The notes: a model not told the origin generated them from the letters alone. 64,000 nt of DNA from CAXSEF01 sp964236535 (GCA_964236535.1 CAXSEF010000007.1:1-64000); one strand, 5' to 3'; shown: positions 51,257 to 62,545, numbered from the stretch's first letter. Numbers and translations: made by a program.

Positions 51257-52429
51257 TTAGCGCTCCAGGCACATCGCGACGCCCATGCCTCCACCGATGC
51301 ACAGCGTCGCCAGCCCCTTGTGCACGTCGCGCCTGGCCATCTCGTGCAGCAGCGTGGTCAGCACCCGCGCCCCGGACGCCCCGATCGGGTGGCCGATCGC
51401 GATCGCCCCGCCGTTGACGTTCACCCGCGCGGTGTCCCAGCCCATGTCGCGGTTCACCGCGCACGCCTGCGCCGCGAACGCCTCGTTGGCCTCCACCAGA
51501 TCGAGGTCGTGCGCCTGCCAGCCCGCCCGCTCCAGCGCCCGCCGGCTCGACGGGATCGGCCCGGTGCCCATCACCTTCGGGTCCACGCCCGCGGTCGCGA
51601 ACGACGCGATCCGCGCGAGCGGCGTCAGCCCGCGCCGGCCGGCCTCGGCCGCCGACATCACCACCAGCGCCGCCGCACCGTCGTTCAGGCCGCTGGCGTT
51701 GGCGGCGGTGACGGTGCCGTCCTTGCCGAACGCCGGACGCAGCTTGGCCATCGCCTCGATCGTCGAGTCGTGGCGGATGTACTCGTCCTCGGCCACCACC
51801 ACGTCGCCCTTGCGGCCCCTGATGGTGACCGGGGCGATCTCGTCGCGGAACCGCCCGCCCTTCGACGCCGCCGACGCCTTGTTCTGCGAGGCGACGGCGA
51901 ACTCGTCCTGCTGCTGCCGGCTGATCTGGAACTGCGTCGCGACGTTCTCCGCCGTGGTGCCCATGTGGTAGCCGTTGAAGGCGTCCCACAGCCCGTCCTT
52001 GATCATGGTGTCGACCAGCTGCATGTCGCCCATCCTGGCGCCCTGGCGCAGGTAGGCGCAGTGCGTCGACTGGCTCATGCTCTCCTGGCCGCCGGCGACG
52101 ACGACGCCGCTCTGCCCGCTCATCACCTGCTGGGCGGCAAGGCTGACCGCGCGCAGCCCGGAGCCGCACACCTGGTTGATGCCGAACGCGGTGCGCTCCT
52201 GCGGCACGCCGGCCGCGATCGCCGCCTGCCGCGCCGGGTTCTGCCCCTGGCCCGCCGTCAGCACCTGGCCGAGGATCACCTCGTCGACCTCCTCGGCCGA
52301 GATCCCGGCGCGCTCCAGCGCCGCGCGGATCGCGACCTCGCCCAGGGTGTGCGCAGGCACCGAGCCGAGCGCGCCGTTGAAGCTGCCGACCGGGGTGCGC
52401 GCGGCCGAAACGATGACGATGTCGTCCAT
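51257..52429 (-). CDS. phbA: Acetyl-CoA acetyltransferase (beta-ketothiolase)
   Basis: The 390-residue thiolase condenses two acetyl-CoA to acetoacetyl-CoA, the first PHB step. The nucleophile is Cys88 (QVCGSGLRA). The conserved His (GHPIGASG) and second Cys (CIGGGMGVA) are near the end, and EANEAFAAQ is present. The ATG at 52429 fits the usual MDDIVIVSAARTPVGSF start. Confidence 0.95.
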   Translation of the reverse strand: MDDIVIVSAARTPVGSFNGALGSVPAHTLGEVAIRAALERAGISAEEVDEVILGQVLTAGQGQNPARQAAIAAGVPQERTAFGINQVCGSGLRAVSLAAQQVMSGQSGVVVAGGQESMSQSTHCAYLRQGARMGDMQLVDTMIKDGLWDAFNGYHMGTTAENVATQFQISRQQQDEFAVASQNKASAASKGGRFRDEIAPVTIRGRKGDVVVAEDEYIRHDSTIEAMAKLRPAFGKDGTVTAANASGLNDGAAALVVMSAAEAGRRGLTPLARIASFATAGVDPKVMGTGPIPSSRRALERAGWQAHDLDLVEANEAFAAQACAVNRDMGWDTARVNVNGGAIAIGHPIGASGARVLTTLLHEMARRDVHKGLATLCIGGGMGVAMCLER

Positions 52430-52523
52430 TGATATTCCCTGCGGTTGTTTCCGGCCCCGATCCGACAATGCGCAGGTCCGGGCACGCGAACAAGCAAGCC
52501 CGCGGCAGGGCAGGGACGCGAAG

Positions 52524-52698
52524 CCAAGGCCAGGGCTCTGCCCCATCTCGTGGCAGCGGGGAACCCGCTGGGGCTGAGCCCCAGACCCGCACGTGAAAGG
52601 AGCCCGAGCACCGTCCGGAGCGTCGTGCCGCAGGCCTCAAGTGAACGGTTTCCAAAGGCCCCCGGCCTTTGGCGGGTCTGGGCAGAGCCCGGCCTCGC
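52524..52698 (-). repeat. Dispersed palindromic repeat, copy 20 (175 bp, reverse)
   Basis: The copy runs from CCAAGGCCAGGGCTC to GGCCTCGC, with hairpins CTGGGGCTGAGCCCCAG and CCAAAGGC..GCCTTTGG. It has no GANTC. It takes up most of 52430-52738 between phbA and the glycosylase gene; the rest shows nothing. Confidence 0.85.
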
Positions 52699-52738
52699 TT
52701 GCCTCTCCCGACCACCGGGGCTGCCGCATAGCCCCGCC

Positions 52739-53659
52739 TCACCCGGCCTGGCAAGCCCCGCACCAGTACAGCGTCCGCCCCCCCATCGCCTCCGAGCGCA
52801 CCGCCGTGCCGCACACCCGGCACGGCCGCCCCGCGCGGTGCGCCACGTAGCTGGCGTCCCCCCGCGCCGCCGCGCCGCCGCGCCGCCCGGAGCCGCGGTG
52901 CTCCGGCCGGGTGGTGACGATCCGCCCGCGCTCCACCCCGTCCTGCATCAGCGCCCGCAGGTCCGCCCACAGCGCGCCCCACTCCGCCTCGGTGACATCG
53001 CGACCCGGCCGATGCGGGTCGATCCCCGCCCGGAACAGCACCTCGGCGCGGTAGATGTTGCCGATGCCGGAGACCAGGTCCTGGCGCATCAGCAGCAGCC
53101 CGATCGCGCTGCGCGAGGCCCGCACGGCCCGCCCCGCGGCGTCCGCGTCCGCGTCGTCGCGCAGCGGGTCCTCGCCCAGCTTCGCCATCGCCGCCGCCTT
53201 GGCCGCCGCGGTCTCGAGCACGCAGGCGGTCGGCCCGCTCAGGTCCGCCACCCGGTCCCCCGCCAGCAGCCGCAGCCGCACCAGCCCGCGCGGCGCCGCC
53301 GGCCACGCGGCCGCATCGCCCCCGCCGGCCGCCGCACCCGCGTCGTCCGGCCCGGCGACCGCACCCCCACCGGCCGCACGGCGCGGCCGGGCCTCGCGCC
53401 GCCCGCCCTCGCCCGAGAGGCCCGGCCCGGCGAAGCGCCAGCCGCCATACAGCCCCAGGTGCACGCGCAGCCAGGGCCCACCCGCGAAACCGAGGAACAG
53501 GTGCTTGCCCTGCGCCTCGGCCGCCGTCATCCGCAGCCCGTCCAGCACCCCCGCACCGTCCGCGAAACGACCCTGCGGGCTCGACGCCGCCACCACCCGG
53601 CCGACGAAGCAGCGCGCGAACACCCGGGCTAGGCGGTGGACCGTGTGGCCTTCGGGCAT
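52739..53659 (-). CDS. nei: Endonuclease VIII-type DNA glycosylase (Fpg/Nei family)
   Basis: The 306-residue base-excision enzyme has catalytic Pro2 and Glu3 at the N-terminus (MPEGHTVHRLARVF). The helix-two-turn-helix GIGNIYRAEVLF is present, as is a C-terminal zinc finger (CRVCG...YWCGAC). MPEGHTVHR points to Nei rather than MutM. A Gly/Ala/Arg-rich insert of about 45 residues (GLSGEGGRREARPRRAAGG) splits the N-domain. Confidence 0.92.
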   Translation of the reverse strand: MPEGHTVHRLARVFARCFVGRVVAASSPQGRFADGAGVLDGLRMTAAEAQGKHLFLGFAGGPWLRVHLGLYGGWRFAGPGLSGEGGRREARPRRAAGGGAVAGPDDAGAAAGGGDAAAWPAAPRGLVRLRLLAGDRVADLSGPTACVLETAAAKAAAMAKLGEDPLRDDADADAAGRAVRASRSAIGLLLMRQDLVSGIGNIYRAEVLFRAGIDPHRPGRDVTEAEWGALWADLRALMQDGVERGRIVTTRPEHRGSGRRGGAAARGDASYVAHRAGRPCRVCGTAVRSEAMGGRTLYWCGACQAG

Positions 53660-53714
53660 GGAACGCGGGCGCCTGTGCAGCAGGCCGCCGCAGGTGGGGG
53701 GCGATGCGGCTTCG

Positions 53715-53775
53715 GCAAGGCCGGGGCGCCGCCCTGGACCCGCCGGGCCTGAGGCCCCGGACCCGCACACGAAAG
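53715..53775 (-). repeat. Dispersed palindromic repeat, partial copy 21
   Basis: The copy begins GCAAGGCCGGGGCGC and contains GGGCCTGAGGCCCCGGACCC; the right half is not recognisable. It lies between the divergent nei and binding-protein genes. Confidence 0.75.
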
Positions 53776-53887
53776 CGGACCTCGGCACACCGTGCCGGAC
53801 AGCGCGTCGTGCCCGGCGGGCATTGACCCTCCCCACGCGCCTCGGCACGGTCGCGCGGCTGGAACGAGCCAGCGTCAGGAGCCGATC

Positions 53888-55558
53888 GTGCGCCTCTTCC
53901 CGATGCTGGCGGCACTCCTCGCCTTCGCGCCGTGCCGCGCGCCCGCCGCCCCGCCCGCCGATCCGCACCGCGGCGGCGCCCTGCGCCTGGTCGCGCGCGC
54001 CGCAGCGGGCAGCATCGATCCGCAGGTCAACGACACCGCGCAGTACTGGCAGATCTTCGCGGTGGTCTATGACGGCCTGCTCACCTACCGCAAGGCCGAA
54101 GGCGCGGACGGGCTCACCCTGGTGCCCGACCTCGCCGAGGCCATGCCGGAGGTCGCCGACGGCGGCCGCCGCTACGAGTTCCGCCTCCGCCCCGGCGTGC
54201 GGTTCAGCGACGGCCGGCCGGTCCGCGCCTCCGACGTGGCCGCGTCGCTGCGCCGCGCGTTCCGGGTGGCGGGCCCGGGCGCCGGGTTCCTCGCGGCGCT
54301 CGAAGGCGCGGATGCCTGCATCGCCCACCCCGAGACATGCCGGCTCGACGGGGTCGCGACCGACGACACGACGGGCCGGGTGGTGCTGCGGCTCACCCGG
54401 CCGGACACCCAGTTCCTCGCCAAGCTCGCGCTGCCGCCCGCCTCCGTGCTGCCGGCGGACGCGCCCGCGCAGGATGCCGGGGTGACGCCGCTGCCCGGCA
54501 CCGGGCCGTACGTCATCACCGGCTACGACCCGAACCGCGGCCTGCGGCTGGTGCGCAACCCGTCGTTCCGCGTCTGGAGCGAGGCCGCGCAGCCGGACGG
54601 CCACCTCGACGCGATCGGCTACGAGTTCGGCCTCGACGAGGAGGCGGCGATCACCGCGGTGGAGAACGGCCAGGCGGACTGGACCTTCGACCAGCCGCCG
54701 TTCGACCGCCTGGCCGAGCTCGGCGCCCGCTACCCGACGCTCGTGCACCTGCACGAGGCGGACGCGATCTGGCGGATGAACATGAACGTGCGCGAGAAGC
54801 CGTTCGACGACGCCCGGGTGCGCCGCGCCGTCAGCCTGGCGGTGGACCGCGACGCGGCGGTGCTGGTGTACGGCGGCCCGCGCATGGGGCTGGCGTGGTG
54901 CATGCTGCTGCCGCCGCTGCTGCCAGGCTCGCCCCTGGACACACCCCCCGGAACGTCCCCCGGCACGCCGCCCGGCGCATCGCCCGAACCCCCGCCCGGC
55001 TGCCCGGTGGGCCACGACGTGGCGCAGGCGAGGCGCCTGGTGCGCGAGGCGGGGGCGTCAGGCGCCCAGGTGACGATCGTCGCCGACGACAGCTCGGTGC
55101 AGCGCCAGCTCGGCACCTACCTGCGCAGCGTGCTCGCCGACATCGGGCTCGACGCGCGGCTCAGCACGCTGTCCGGCAACATCCAGTTCACCTACATCCA
55201 GAACAGCGCCAACCACGTCCAGGCCGGCATCACGCCCTGGTACGCGGACTTTCCCGACGCGTCGGACTTCCTCGACGTGCTGGCAAGCTGCGGATCGTTC
55301 CACCCCGGCTCGGACTCGTCGCTGAACATGAGCGGCTTCTGCGACCCGGCGATCGACGCCGCGATGACCGCCGCGGAGGCGCTGCCCGCCGCCGAGGCGG
55401 CGCCGCTCTGGGCGGAGATCGACCGCCGGGTGATGGAGCAGTCGCCGATGCTGGTGCTGCTGGTGCCGTCCTACGTCGACGTGGTCTCGGCCCGGGTCGC
55501 CAACTACACCTACACCCCCCTCTACCACATGCTGTTCTCGGCGCTCTGGCTGCGCTAG
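53888..55558 (+). CDS. Family-5 extracellular solute-binding protein (peptide/nickel type)
   Basis: The product has 556 residues. GTG start with GGAG 6 nt upstream; signal peptide MRLFPMLAALLAFAPCRAPA. The family-5 fold reads LTLVPDLAEAMPEV, RRYEFRLRPGVRFSDGRPV, GTGPYVITGYDPNRGL and FDDARVRRAVSLAVDRDA. A Pro-rich insert made of 12-bp units (PPGT, SPGT, PPGA, SPEP) lies at about residues 350-372. No permease or ATPase genes are adjacent, so its transporter is elsewhere. Confidence 0.9.
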   Translation: MRLFPMLAALLAFAPCRAPAAPPADPHRGGALRLVARAAAGSIDPQVNDTAQYWQIFAVVYDGLLTYRKAEGADGLTLVPDLAEAMPEVADGGRRYEFRLRPGVRFSDGRPVRASDVAASLRRAFRVAGPGAGFLAALEGADACIAHPETCRLDGVATDDTTGRVVLRLTRPDTQFLAKLALPPASVLPADAPAQDAGVTPLPGTGPYVITGYDPNRGLRLVRNPSFRVWSEAAQPDGHLDAIGYEFGLDEEAAITAVENGQADWTFDQPPFDRLAELGARYPTLVHLHEADAIWRMNMNVREKPFDDARVRRAVSLAVDRDAAVLVYGGPRMGLAWCMLLPPLLPGSPLDTPPGTSPGTPPGASPEPPPGCPVGHDVAQARRLVREAGASGAQVTIVADDSSVQRQLGTYLRSVLADIGLDARLSTLSGNIQFTYIQNSANHVQAGITPWYADFPDASDFLDVLASCGSFHPGSDSSLNMSGFCDPAIDAAMTAAEALPAAEAAPLWAEIDRRVMEQSPMLVLLVPSYVDVVSARVANYTYTPLYHMLFSALWLR

Positions 55559-55637
55559 CGACGCCGGCGCGCCATCCATGTCGCGAACCCGACGACCCGC
55601 CAGCACCACCGACCGCGCCCGCGCTGCCCCCGCCCCA

Positions 55638-55695
55638 GGGAACGGTTGCCAAAGCCCCCTGGCCTTCGGCGGGTCCGGGCAGCGCCCGGCCTTGC
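55638..55695 (-). repeat. Dispersed palindromic repeat, half copy 22
   Basis: Only the half ending GGCGGGTCCGGGCAGCGCCC and GGCCTTGC is present, with a worn CCAAAGCC..GGCCTTCGG stem. It lies between convergent genes. Confidence 0.82.
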
Positions 55696-55756
55696 CGGCC
55701 TCCTGCCGCGAGCAATCCTCCGCCCGTGCGGAGGCGGAGCCCAGCTCCGCCTCGCC

Positions 55757-57040
55757 TCAGGCCACCAGCACCGCCCGCAGGTCGTTGACGTTGGTCAGCG
55801 TCGGTCCCGTCACCACCAGGTCGCCGATCGCCGAGAACAGGCCGTAGCTGTCGTGCCCCGCAAGGCTGGCCCGCGGCAGCACGCCGGCGGCCACCGCCCG
55901 CGCCAGGGTGTCCGGCGTGACCACCGCGCCGGCCGCGTCCTCGGTGCCGTCGATGCCGTCGGTGTCGCCCGCGATCGCCCAGATGCCCGGGTCCGCATCG
56001 AGCGCCACCGCGAGCCCGAGCAGGAACTCGGTGTTGCGGCCGCCGCGCCCCGGGGCGATGTCGCCGATCGAGACGGTGGTCTCGCCGCCGGACAGCAGCA
56101 CCGCCGGCGCGGCTGCCGGCTCGCCGTGGCGGCGCACGCTGCGGGCGATGCCGGCCATGACGGTGCCGAGCTGGCGGCTCTCGCCCTCCAGCGCGTCGCC
56201 GAGCATCAGCGTCGCCAGGCCCTCGGCCCGCGCGGCGGCGGCGGCGGCGTGCAGCGCCATCGCCGGGGTCGCGATCATCCGCACGTCCGGCGCGGCCAGC
56301 CCGCCGCGCGCCGCCGCCGGCAGGGCCAGGGCGGCCAGCACCGCGGGCGGCAGCGCCATGCGGTAGCGCGCGACGATCTCCTCCAATGCGCCGGGCGGGT
56401 CGCGGTTGGGGATGGTGGGACCCGAGGCGATCGTCGCCGGATCGTCGCCCGGCACGTCGCTGATCGCCAGCGTGACCACCCGCGCCGGCGCTGCGGCCTG
56501 GGCGAGGCGGCCGCCCTTGATGCCCGACAGCCGGCGGCGCACGACGTTCATCTCGCCGATCGTCGCACCGGAGGCGAGCAGCGCGCGCCCCACCGCCTGC
56601 TTGTCGGCAAGCGTCAGGCCCGGTCCCGGCAGCGCCAGCAGCGCCGAGCCGCCGCCGGAAATCAGCGCGAGCACCAGGTCGTCCGGCCCCAGGCCGCGCA
56701 CCGCGTCGAGCACCCGGCGCGCCCCCGCCTCGCTGTTGGCGTCCGGCACCGGATGGGAGGCCTGCAGCACCTCGATGCGCTGCGTGGGCACCGCGTGCTC
56801 GTAGCGGGTGACCACGACGCCGGACATCGCGACGTCGGGCCAGGCCGCCTCCAGCGCCGCCGCCATCACCGCCGCGGACTTGCCGCCGCCGACCACCACG
56901 CAGCGGCCGCGCGGCCTGTCCGGCAGATGCGGCGCCAGCACGCGATGCGGGTCCGCGGCCGCCACCCCCGCGTCGAAGATGCGGCGCAGCGCCGCACGCG
57001 CCCGCGCGTCGTCCCAGGCCGGCTCGGAAGGTGATGACAT
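55757..57040 (-). CDS. ttuD: Glycerate 2-kinase (hydroxypyruvate reductase-like, MOFRL)
   Basis: The 427-residue product phosphorylates glycerate to 2-phosphoglycerate. Blocks include GRCVVVGGGKSAAVMAAALE, LISGGGSALL, GATIGEMNVVRRRLSGIKGGRLA and the C-terminal MOFRL domain with LLSGGETTVSI and AGDTDGIDGTEDAAGA. Tartrate and glyoxylate pathways use this enzyme. It stands alone here. Confidence 0.93.
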   Translation of the reverse strand: MSSPSEPAWDDARARAALRRIFDAGVAAADPHRVLAPHLPDRPRGRCVVVGGGKSAAVMAAALEAAWPDVAMSGVVVTRYEHAVPTQRIEVLQASHPVPDANSEAGARRVLDAVRGLGPDDLVLALISGGGSALLALPGPGLTLADKQAVGRALLASGATIGEMNVVRRRLSGIKGGRLAQAAAPARVVTLAISDVPGDDPATIASGPTIPNRDPPGALEEIVARYRMALPPAVLAALALPAAARGGLAAPDVRMIATPAMALHAAAAAARAEGLATLMLGDALEGESRQLGTVMAGIARSVRRHGEPAAAPAVLLSGGETTVSIGDIAPGRGGRNTEFLLGLAVALDADPGIWAIAGDTDGIDGTEDAAGAVVTPDTLARAVAAGVLPRASLAGHDSYGLFSAIGDLVVTGPTLTNVNDLRAVLVA

Positions 57041-57160
57041 CGTGCGGCAGCTCCCCTCGGCGCCCCGTGGCCGGGCGCGGTCGGGCGCAGTGTGCCGCCC
57101 GGCTCAACCGGCGCGAAGGGGGAAACCCCCGCGCGCAGGCCGGGCGCGCCGCGCACGCAG

Positions 57161-57272
57161 GCAAGGCCAGAGGCTCTGCCTCTGGACTCCGCCGGGGCCT
57201 GAGGCCCCGGACCCGCACACGAAAGACCGTTCCCGCACCGTCCGGGGCGTCGTGCCGCAGGCCCGGCCTTGC
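57161..57272 (-). repeat. Dispersed palindromic repeat, copy 23 (112 bp, reverse)
   Basis: The termini GCAAGGCC and GGCCTTGC are perfect. The second stem is GGGGCCTGAGGCCCC, and one GACTC is present. It lies in the divergent space between ttuD and the CorA/ZntB gene. Confidence 0.93.
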
Positions 57273-57333
57273 CTGGCCTCGACGCTCCCCTACGCTGCGC
57301 CGGCAGCGCTGCCCACGCACGGAGCCCCCGACC

Positions 57334-58323
57334 ATGCTGACCGCCCACCCCGGCAACGGCCCCGCGCGCATCCTGTCCGACCCGCATTGCGTCGACGCGC
57401 AGGGCGCCATCTGGCTCGACCTGCTCGACGCCACCGAGGCCGAGCGCGCGCTGGCCGAGCGGATCTCCGGCCTGCGCGTCCCCTCGCGCGACGAGATCTC
57501 GGCGATCGAGGCCTCCAGCCGGCTGCAGCGCGACGGCGACATCCTGACCCTGAGCACGACGCTGGTCGCCCGGCCCGACGGACTGGTGCCGCGGGCCACG
57601 CCGCTGGCGCTGGTGCTGTCGCCGCGCCTGCTGCTGACGGTGCGCTACAGCCAGCACCCGGCGTTCGACGCGTTTTCCGCCCGCCTCGCCGCCGGGCTGC
57701 CCGACGACGAGGACGACGCGCCGGGCAGCGCCGCGGTGTTCCTCGGGCTGATGGAGGCGCTGGTCGACCGCGCCGCCGACGTCCTGGAGCACGTGGGCGG
57801 CGAGCTCGCCGGCCTGTCGCACCGCATCTTCCACGCCGAGATCCGCCCCGGCCGCGGCGGCCGCAGCGACGCCGCCCTGCGCGACGTGCTGCGCCGCATC
57901 GGCCGCGCCGGCGACCTGGTCTCGCAGCTGCGCGACGCGCTGCTCGGCCTGGGCCGGGTCACCGCGTTCGCCGACGAGGCCGACGCCGCCTGGATGCCGC
58001 GCCGGCTGCACGCGCGCTGCGCCTCGCTGCGCGCCGACATCGCCTCACTCAACGACTACGACGCGCAGCTCACCGGCAAGGTGCAGTTCCTGCTCGACGC
58101 GACGCTCGGCTTCCTCAACATCGAGCAGAACAACGGCATCAAGGTGCTCACCGTGGTGAGCCTGGTCGGCATCCCGCCGACGCTGATCGCCAGCATCTAC
58201 GGCATGAACTTCAAGGACATGCCGGAGCTGAACTGGACCTACGGCTACCCCTACGCCCTGGGCCTGATCGCGCTCGGCATCGTGGCCCCCCTCGCGCTCT
58301 TCCGCTGGCGCGGCTGGCTCTAG
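57334..58323 (+). CDS. CorA/ZntB-family divalent metal transporter
   Basis: This 329-residue inner-membrane channel has two C-terminal helices with the YGMNFKDMPEL loop (GMN motif) between them. The N-terminal domain is cytoplasmic (WLDLLDATEAERALAERISG). The pattern DALLGLGRVTAF..DIASLNDYDAQLTGKVQFLLDATLGFLNIEQNN fits the CorA/ZntB helix stalk. Mg2+ or Zn2+ transport cannot be told apart. Confidence 0.92.
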   Translation: MLTAHPGNGPARILSDPHCVDAQGAIWLDLLDATEAERALAERISGLRVPSRDEISAIEASSRLQRDGDILTLSTTLVARPDGLVPRATPLALVLSPRLLLTVRYSQHPAFDAFSARLAAGLPDDEDDAPGSAAVFLGLMEALVDRAADVLEHVGGELAGLSHRIFHAEIRPGRGGRSDAALRDVLRRIGRAGDLVSQLRDALLGLGRVTAFADEADAAWMPRRLHARCASLRADIASLNDYDAQLTGKVQFLLDATLGFLNIEQNNGIKVLTVVSLVGIPPTLIASIYGMNFKDMPELNWTYGYPYALGLIALGIVAPLALFRWRGWL

Positions 58324-58337
58324 AGCCAGCCAGGCAA

Positions 58338-58434
58338 GCAAGGCCAAAGGCAAGCCCCTGGAATCCCTGTGCTTAAGCAGACGGGATCAAAGGGCCGCCG
58401 GCCCTTTGCGGGTCCGGGCAGAGCCCGGCCTTGC
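58338..58434 (-). repeat. Dispersed palindromic repeat, copy 24 (97 bp, reverse)
   Basis: The copy runs from GCAAGGCC to GGCCTTGC, 14 bp after the CorA stop. The left hairpin is partly deleted, and the second is AAAGGGCCGCCGGCCCTTT with changed arms. It has one GAATC. Confidence 0.92.
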
Positions 58435-58552
58435 CGGCTTGCAGCCAGGCGCTACGCCGAGGCCTCCCTCCCCGCGTTCCTGGAGTGGCCGCTCGACGAG
58501 GCCGCCCGCGCAGCTCCGCCGCGACCCGCCGCCGCCGCCACCGCAGCCGCGG

Positions 58553-58987
58553 TCATCGGCGCAGGCCCGCGAAGAACGCCCGCAGCAGCGCCGCGCTCTC
58601 CGTCTCGCGGACGCCGCCCACCACCTCCGGGCGGTGCAGGCAGCCGGGCCGCGCGAACAGCCGCGGCCCGTGCTCGACCGCGCCGCCCTTCGGGTCGTAG
58701 GCGCCGAACACCAGCCGGGCGACGCGGAAATGCGTGCAGGCGGCGGCGCACATCGCGCACGGCTCCAGCGTCGCCAGCAGCGTGCAGCCCACCAGGCGCG
58801 GCGAGCCGAGCGCCGCCGCCGCCGCGCGCATCGCCAGCAGCTCGGCGTGCGCGGACGCGTCGGCCATCGCCTCCATCGCGTTGCCGGCGCGGGCCAGCAC
58901 CGTGCCGTCGGGGGCGAGCACCGCCGCGCCCACCGGCACCTCGCCGCGCGCGGCGGCCGCGCGGGCCTCGTCGAGGGCGATCTGCAT
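58553..58987 (-). CDS. tadA: tRNA-specific adenosine deaminase (TadA-like)
   Basis: The 144-residue zinc deaminase converts A34 to inosine in tRNA. The catalytic HAE is at residues 47-49, and the zinc PCxxC is PCAMC (76-80). It continues with FGAYDPKGGAVEHG, typical of TadA. The start MQIALDEARAAAARGEVPVGA is chosen; upstream in-frame sequence is Arg/Gly-rich and looks non-coding. Confidence 0.92.
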   Translation of the reverse strand: MQIALDEARAAAARGEVPVGAAVLAPDGTVLARAGNAMEAMADASAHAELLAMRAAAAALGSPRLVGCTLLATLEPCAMCAAACTHFRVARLVFGAYDPKGGAVEHGPRLFARPGCLHRPEVVGGVRETESAALLRAFFAGLRR

Positions 58988-59253
58988 GGCGCACCGGAAC
59001 GCAGCGAAGCGCCAGCCTCTGCCCCCGCCCCCCGCCGGACGCAAGCCCCGCGTGCACCGCCGCCGGCGCGCCCAGCCCCCTCGCCCCAAGCCACGGCCCG
59101 CCCGCGTTCCCTTGCCTGGTGCCCGCCGGCCAGGACAATGCTACGATCACCCGGGCCGGAGCGCATCCACCGGGCCGGCAACGCCCGATCATACGCCGGG
59201 CGGCCACCGGGCGCGCACGACGCCCAGGCGCGCACGATTCAGGGAGACCACAC

Positions 59254-61041
<1,788 letters not shown>

Positions 61042-61062
61042 AGGCGATGGTCAGCCCGAAAG

Positions 61063-61314
61063 GCAAGGCCAGGGCTCTGCCCCCATGCCTGAAAGCGGGG
61101 ACCCGCCGGGGGCTGAGCCCCCGGACCCACACACATAAGAATCCCAGGCACACCGCGGAATATCGTCCCGCGTCTGCAGCAAATGACCTTTGCGGCTCCG
61201 CCGCGAAATTCCCGCCCCTCGCCAGCCTCCGCCGGACCCCACCCCGGTGGGCCCCCATGATGCCGGTCCAGGGGCGGCGCGCCCCTGGCGGGTCCGGGCA
61301 GAGCCCGGCCTTGC
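61063..61314 (-). repeat. Dispersed palindromic repeat, composite copy 25
   Basis: The left part starts GCAAGGCCAGGGCTC with CCGGGGGCTGAGCCCCCGG (61063 to about 61140, one GAATC). The right part is CCAGGGGC..GCCCCTGG ending GGCCTTGC at 61314. About 120 bp of other sequence lies between, so this may be two half elements or one expanded copy. It separates gspE from gspF. Confidence 0.8.
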
Positions 61315-61324
61315 TTCCCTAGCG

Positions 61325-62545
61325 ATGCCCAGCTTCCGCTACACCGCGATCCTGCCCACCGGCGAGCTCTCCCGCGGCACCATGGACGCCGCCGACGAGC
61401 AGGCCGTGGTGCGCCAGCTGCAGCGCGCCGGCAGCCTTCCCGTCCGCACCGACCCCGCGAAGGGCGGCTTCCTCGCCGAGCTGATGACCATGGAGCTCGG
61501 CGCCAACCGGTCCTTGCGCAAGCAGGAGGTGTCCGACCTCACCCGCGAGCTCTCCATCATGCTCGCCGCCGGCCAGGACCTCGACCGCGCCCTGCGCTTC
61601 CTCGCCGACACCGCCCCCAACAAGCGCGTCCGCGCCACCACCGAGCGCCTGCGCCAGTCCGTCCGCGACGGCGCCTCGCTCGCCGCCGCGCTGTCCGAGC
61701 ACCCCGCGAGCTTCCCCAGGCTGTACATCGGCCTGGTCCGCGCCGCCGAGGCCGGCAGCACCCTCGCCGCCACCCTCGAACGCCTCGCCACCCTGCTCGA
61801 ACGCGAGCGCGGCCTCGCCTCGACCATCACCTCCGCCCTGATCTACCCGGCACTCCTCCTCGTCGCCGCCGTCGGCTCCATCGGCCTCCTGCTCACCGAG
61901 GTCCTCCCCCAGTTCGTCCCGCTGTTCCAGCAGAACGGCGTCGCCCTGCCGCGCCCCACCCGGGTCCTCATCGCCACCGGCGACCTCGCCACCGCCTACG
62001 GCCTCTACGCCATCGCCGGCCTCGTCGTGGCCGGCCTCGCCGCGCGCCAGGCCCTGCGCCGCCCCGCCGCCCGCCTCATCGCCGACCGCCTGCTGCTGCG
62101 CGTCCCCGTCGTCGGCGCCCTGTCGCGCGAGGTCATGGCCGCCCGCTTCACCCGCACCCTCGGCACCCTGGTGCTGAACGGGGTGCCGCTGATCGCCGCC
62201 CTGGGCATCGTGCGCGACACCATCGGCAACCTCGCCGGCGTCGCCGCGGTGGACGCCGCCGCGATCAGCGCCAAGGGCGGCGCCGGCCTGTCCCGCCCGC
62301 TCGCCCAGAGCGGCCTGTTCCCGATCCGCATGATCTACCTGCTCGGCCTCGGCGAGGAGACCGCCCAGCTCGGCCCGATGGCCCTGCGCGCCGCCGAGAT
62401 CCACGAGGAGAAGACCCGCATCGGCGTGCAGCGCCTCGTCGCCCTGCTGGTGCCGGCGATCACCATCGTCATGGGCGCCGCGATCGCCGGGATCGTCGCC
62501 TCGCTGCTGCTGGCGATGCTGAGCCTCAACGACCTCGCGCAGTGA
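61325..62545 (+). CDS. gspF: Type II secretion inner-membrane protein GspF
   Basis: This 406-residue platform protein has three helices (ALIYPALLLVAAVGSIGLLL, YGLYAIAGLVVAGLAA, and the C-terminal PAITIVMGAAIAGIVASLLLAML). The two cytoplasmic T2SSF domains include RELSIMLAAGQDLDRAL and FTRTLGTLVLNGVPLIAAL, followed by LGEETAQLGPMALRAAEIHEE. The start MPSFRYTAILPTGE is typical. Its stop overlaps a GTG start of the next gene (GTGA). Confidence 0.95.
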   Translation: MPSFRYTAILPTGELSRGTMDAADEQAVVRQLQRAGSLPVRTDPAKGGFLAELMTMELGANRSLRKQEVSDLTRELSIMLAAGQDLDRALRFLADTAPNKRVRATTERLRQSVRDGASLAAALSEHPASFPRLYIGLVRAAEAGSTLAATLERLATLLERERGLASTITSALIYPALLLVAAVGSIGLLLTEVLPQFVPLFQQNGVALPRPTRVLIATGDLATAYGLYAIAGLVVAGLAARQALRRPAARLIADRLLLRVPVVGALSREVMAARFTRTLGTLVLNGVPLIAALGIVRDTIGNLAGVAAVDAAAISAKGGAGLSRPLAQSGLFPIRMIYLLGLGEETAQLGPMALRAAEIHEEKTRIGVQRLVALLVPAITIVMGAAIAGIVASLLLAMLSLNDLAQ

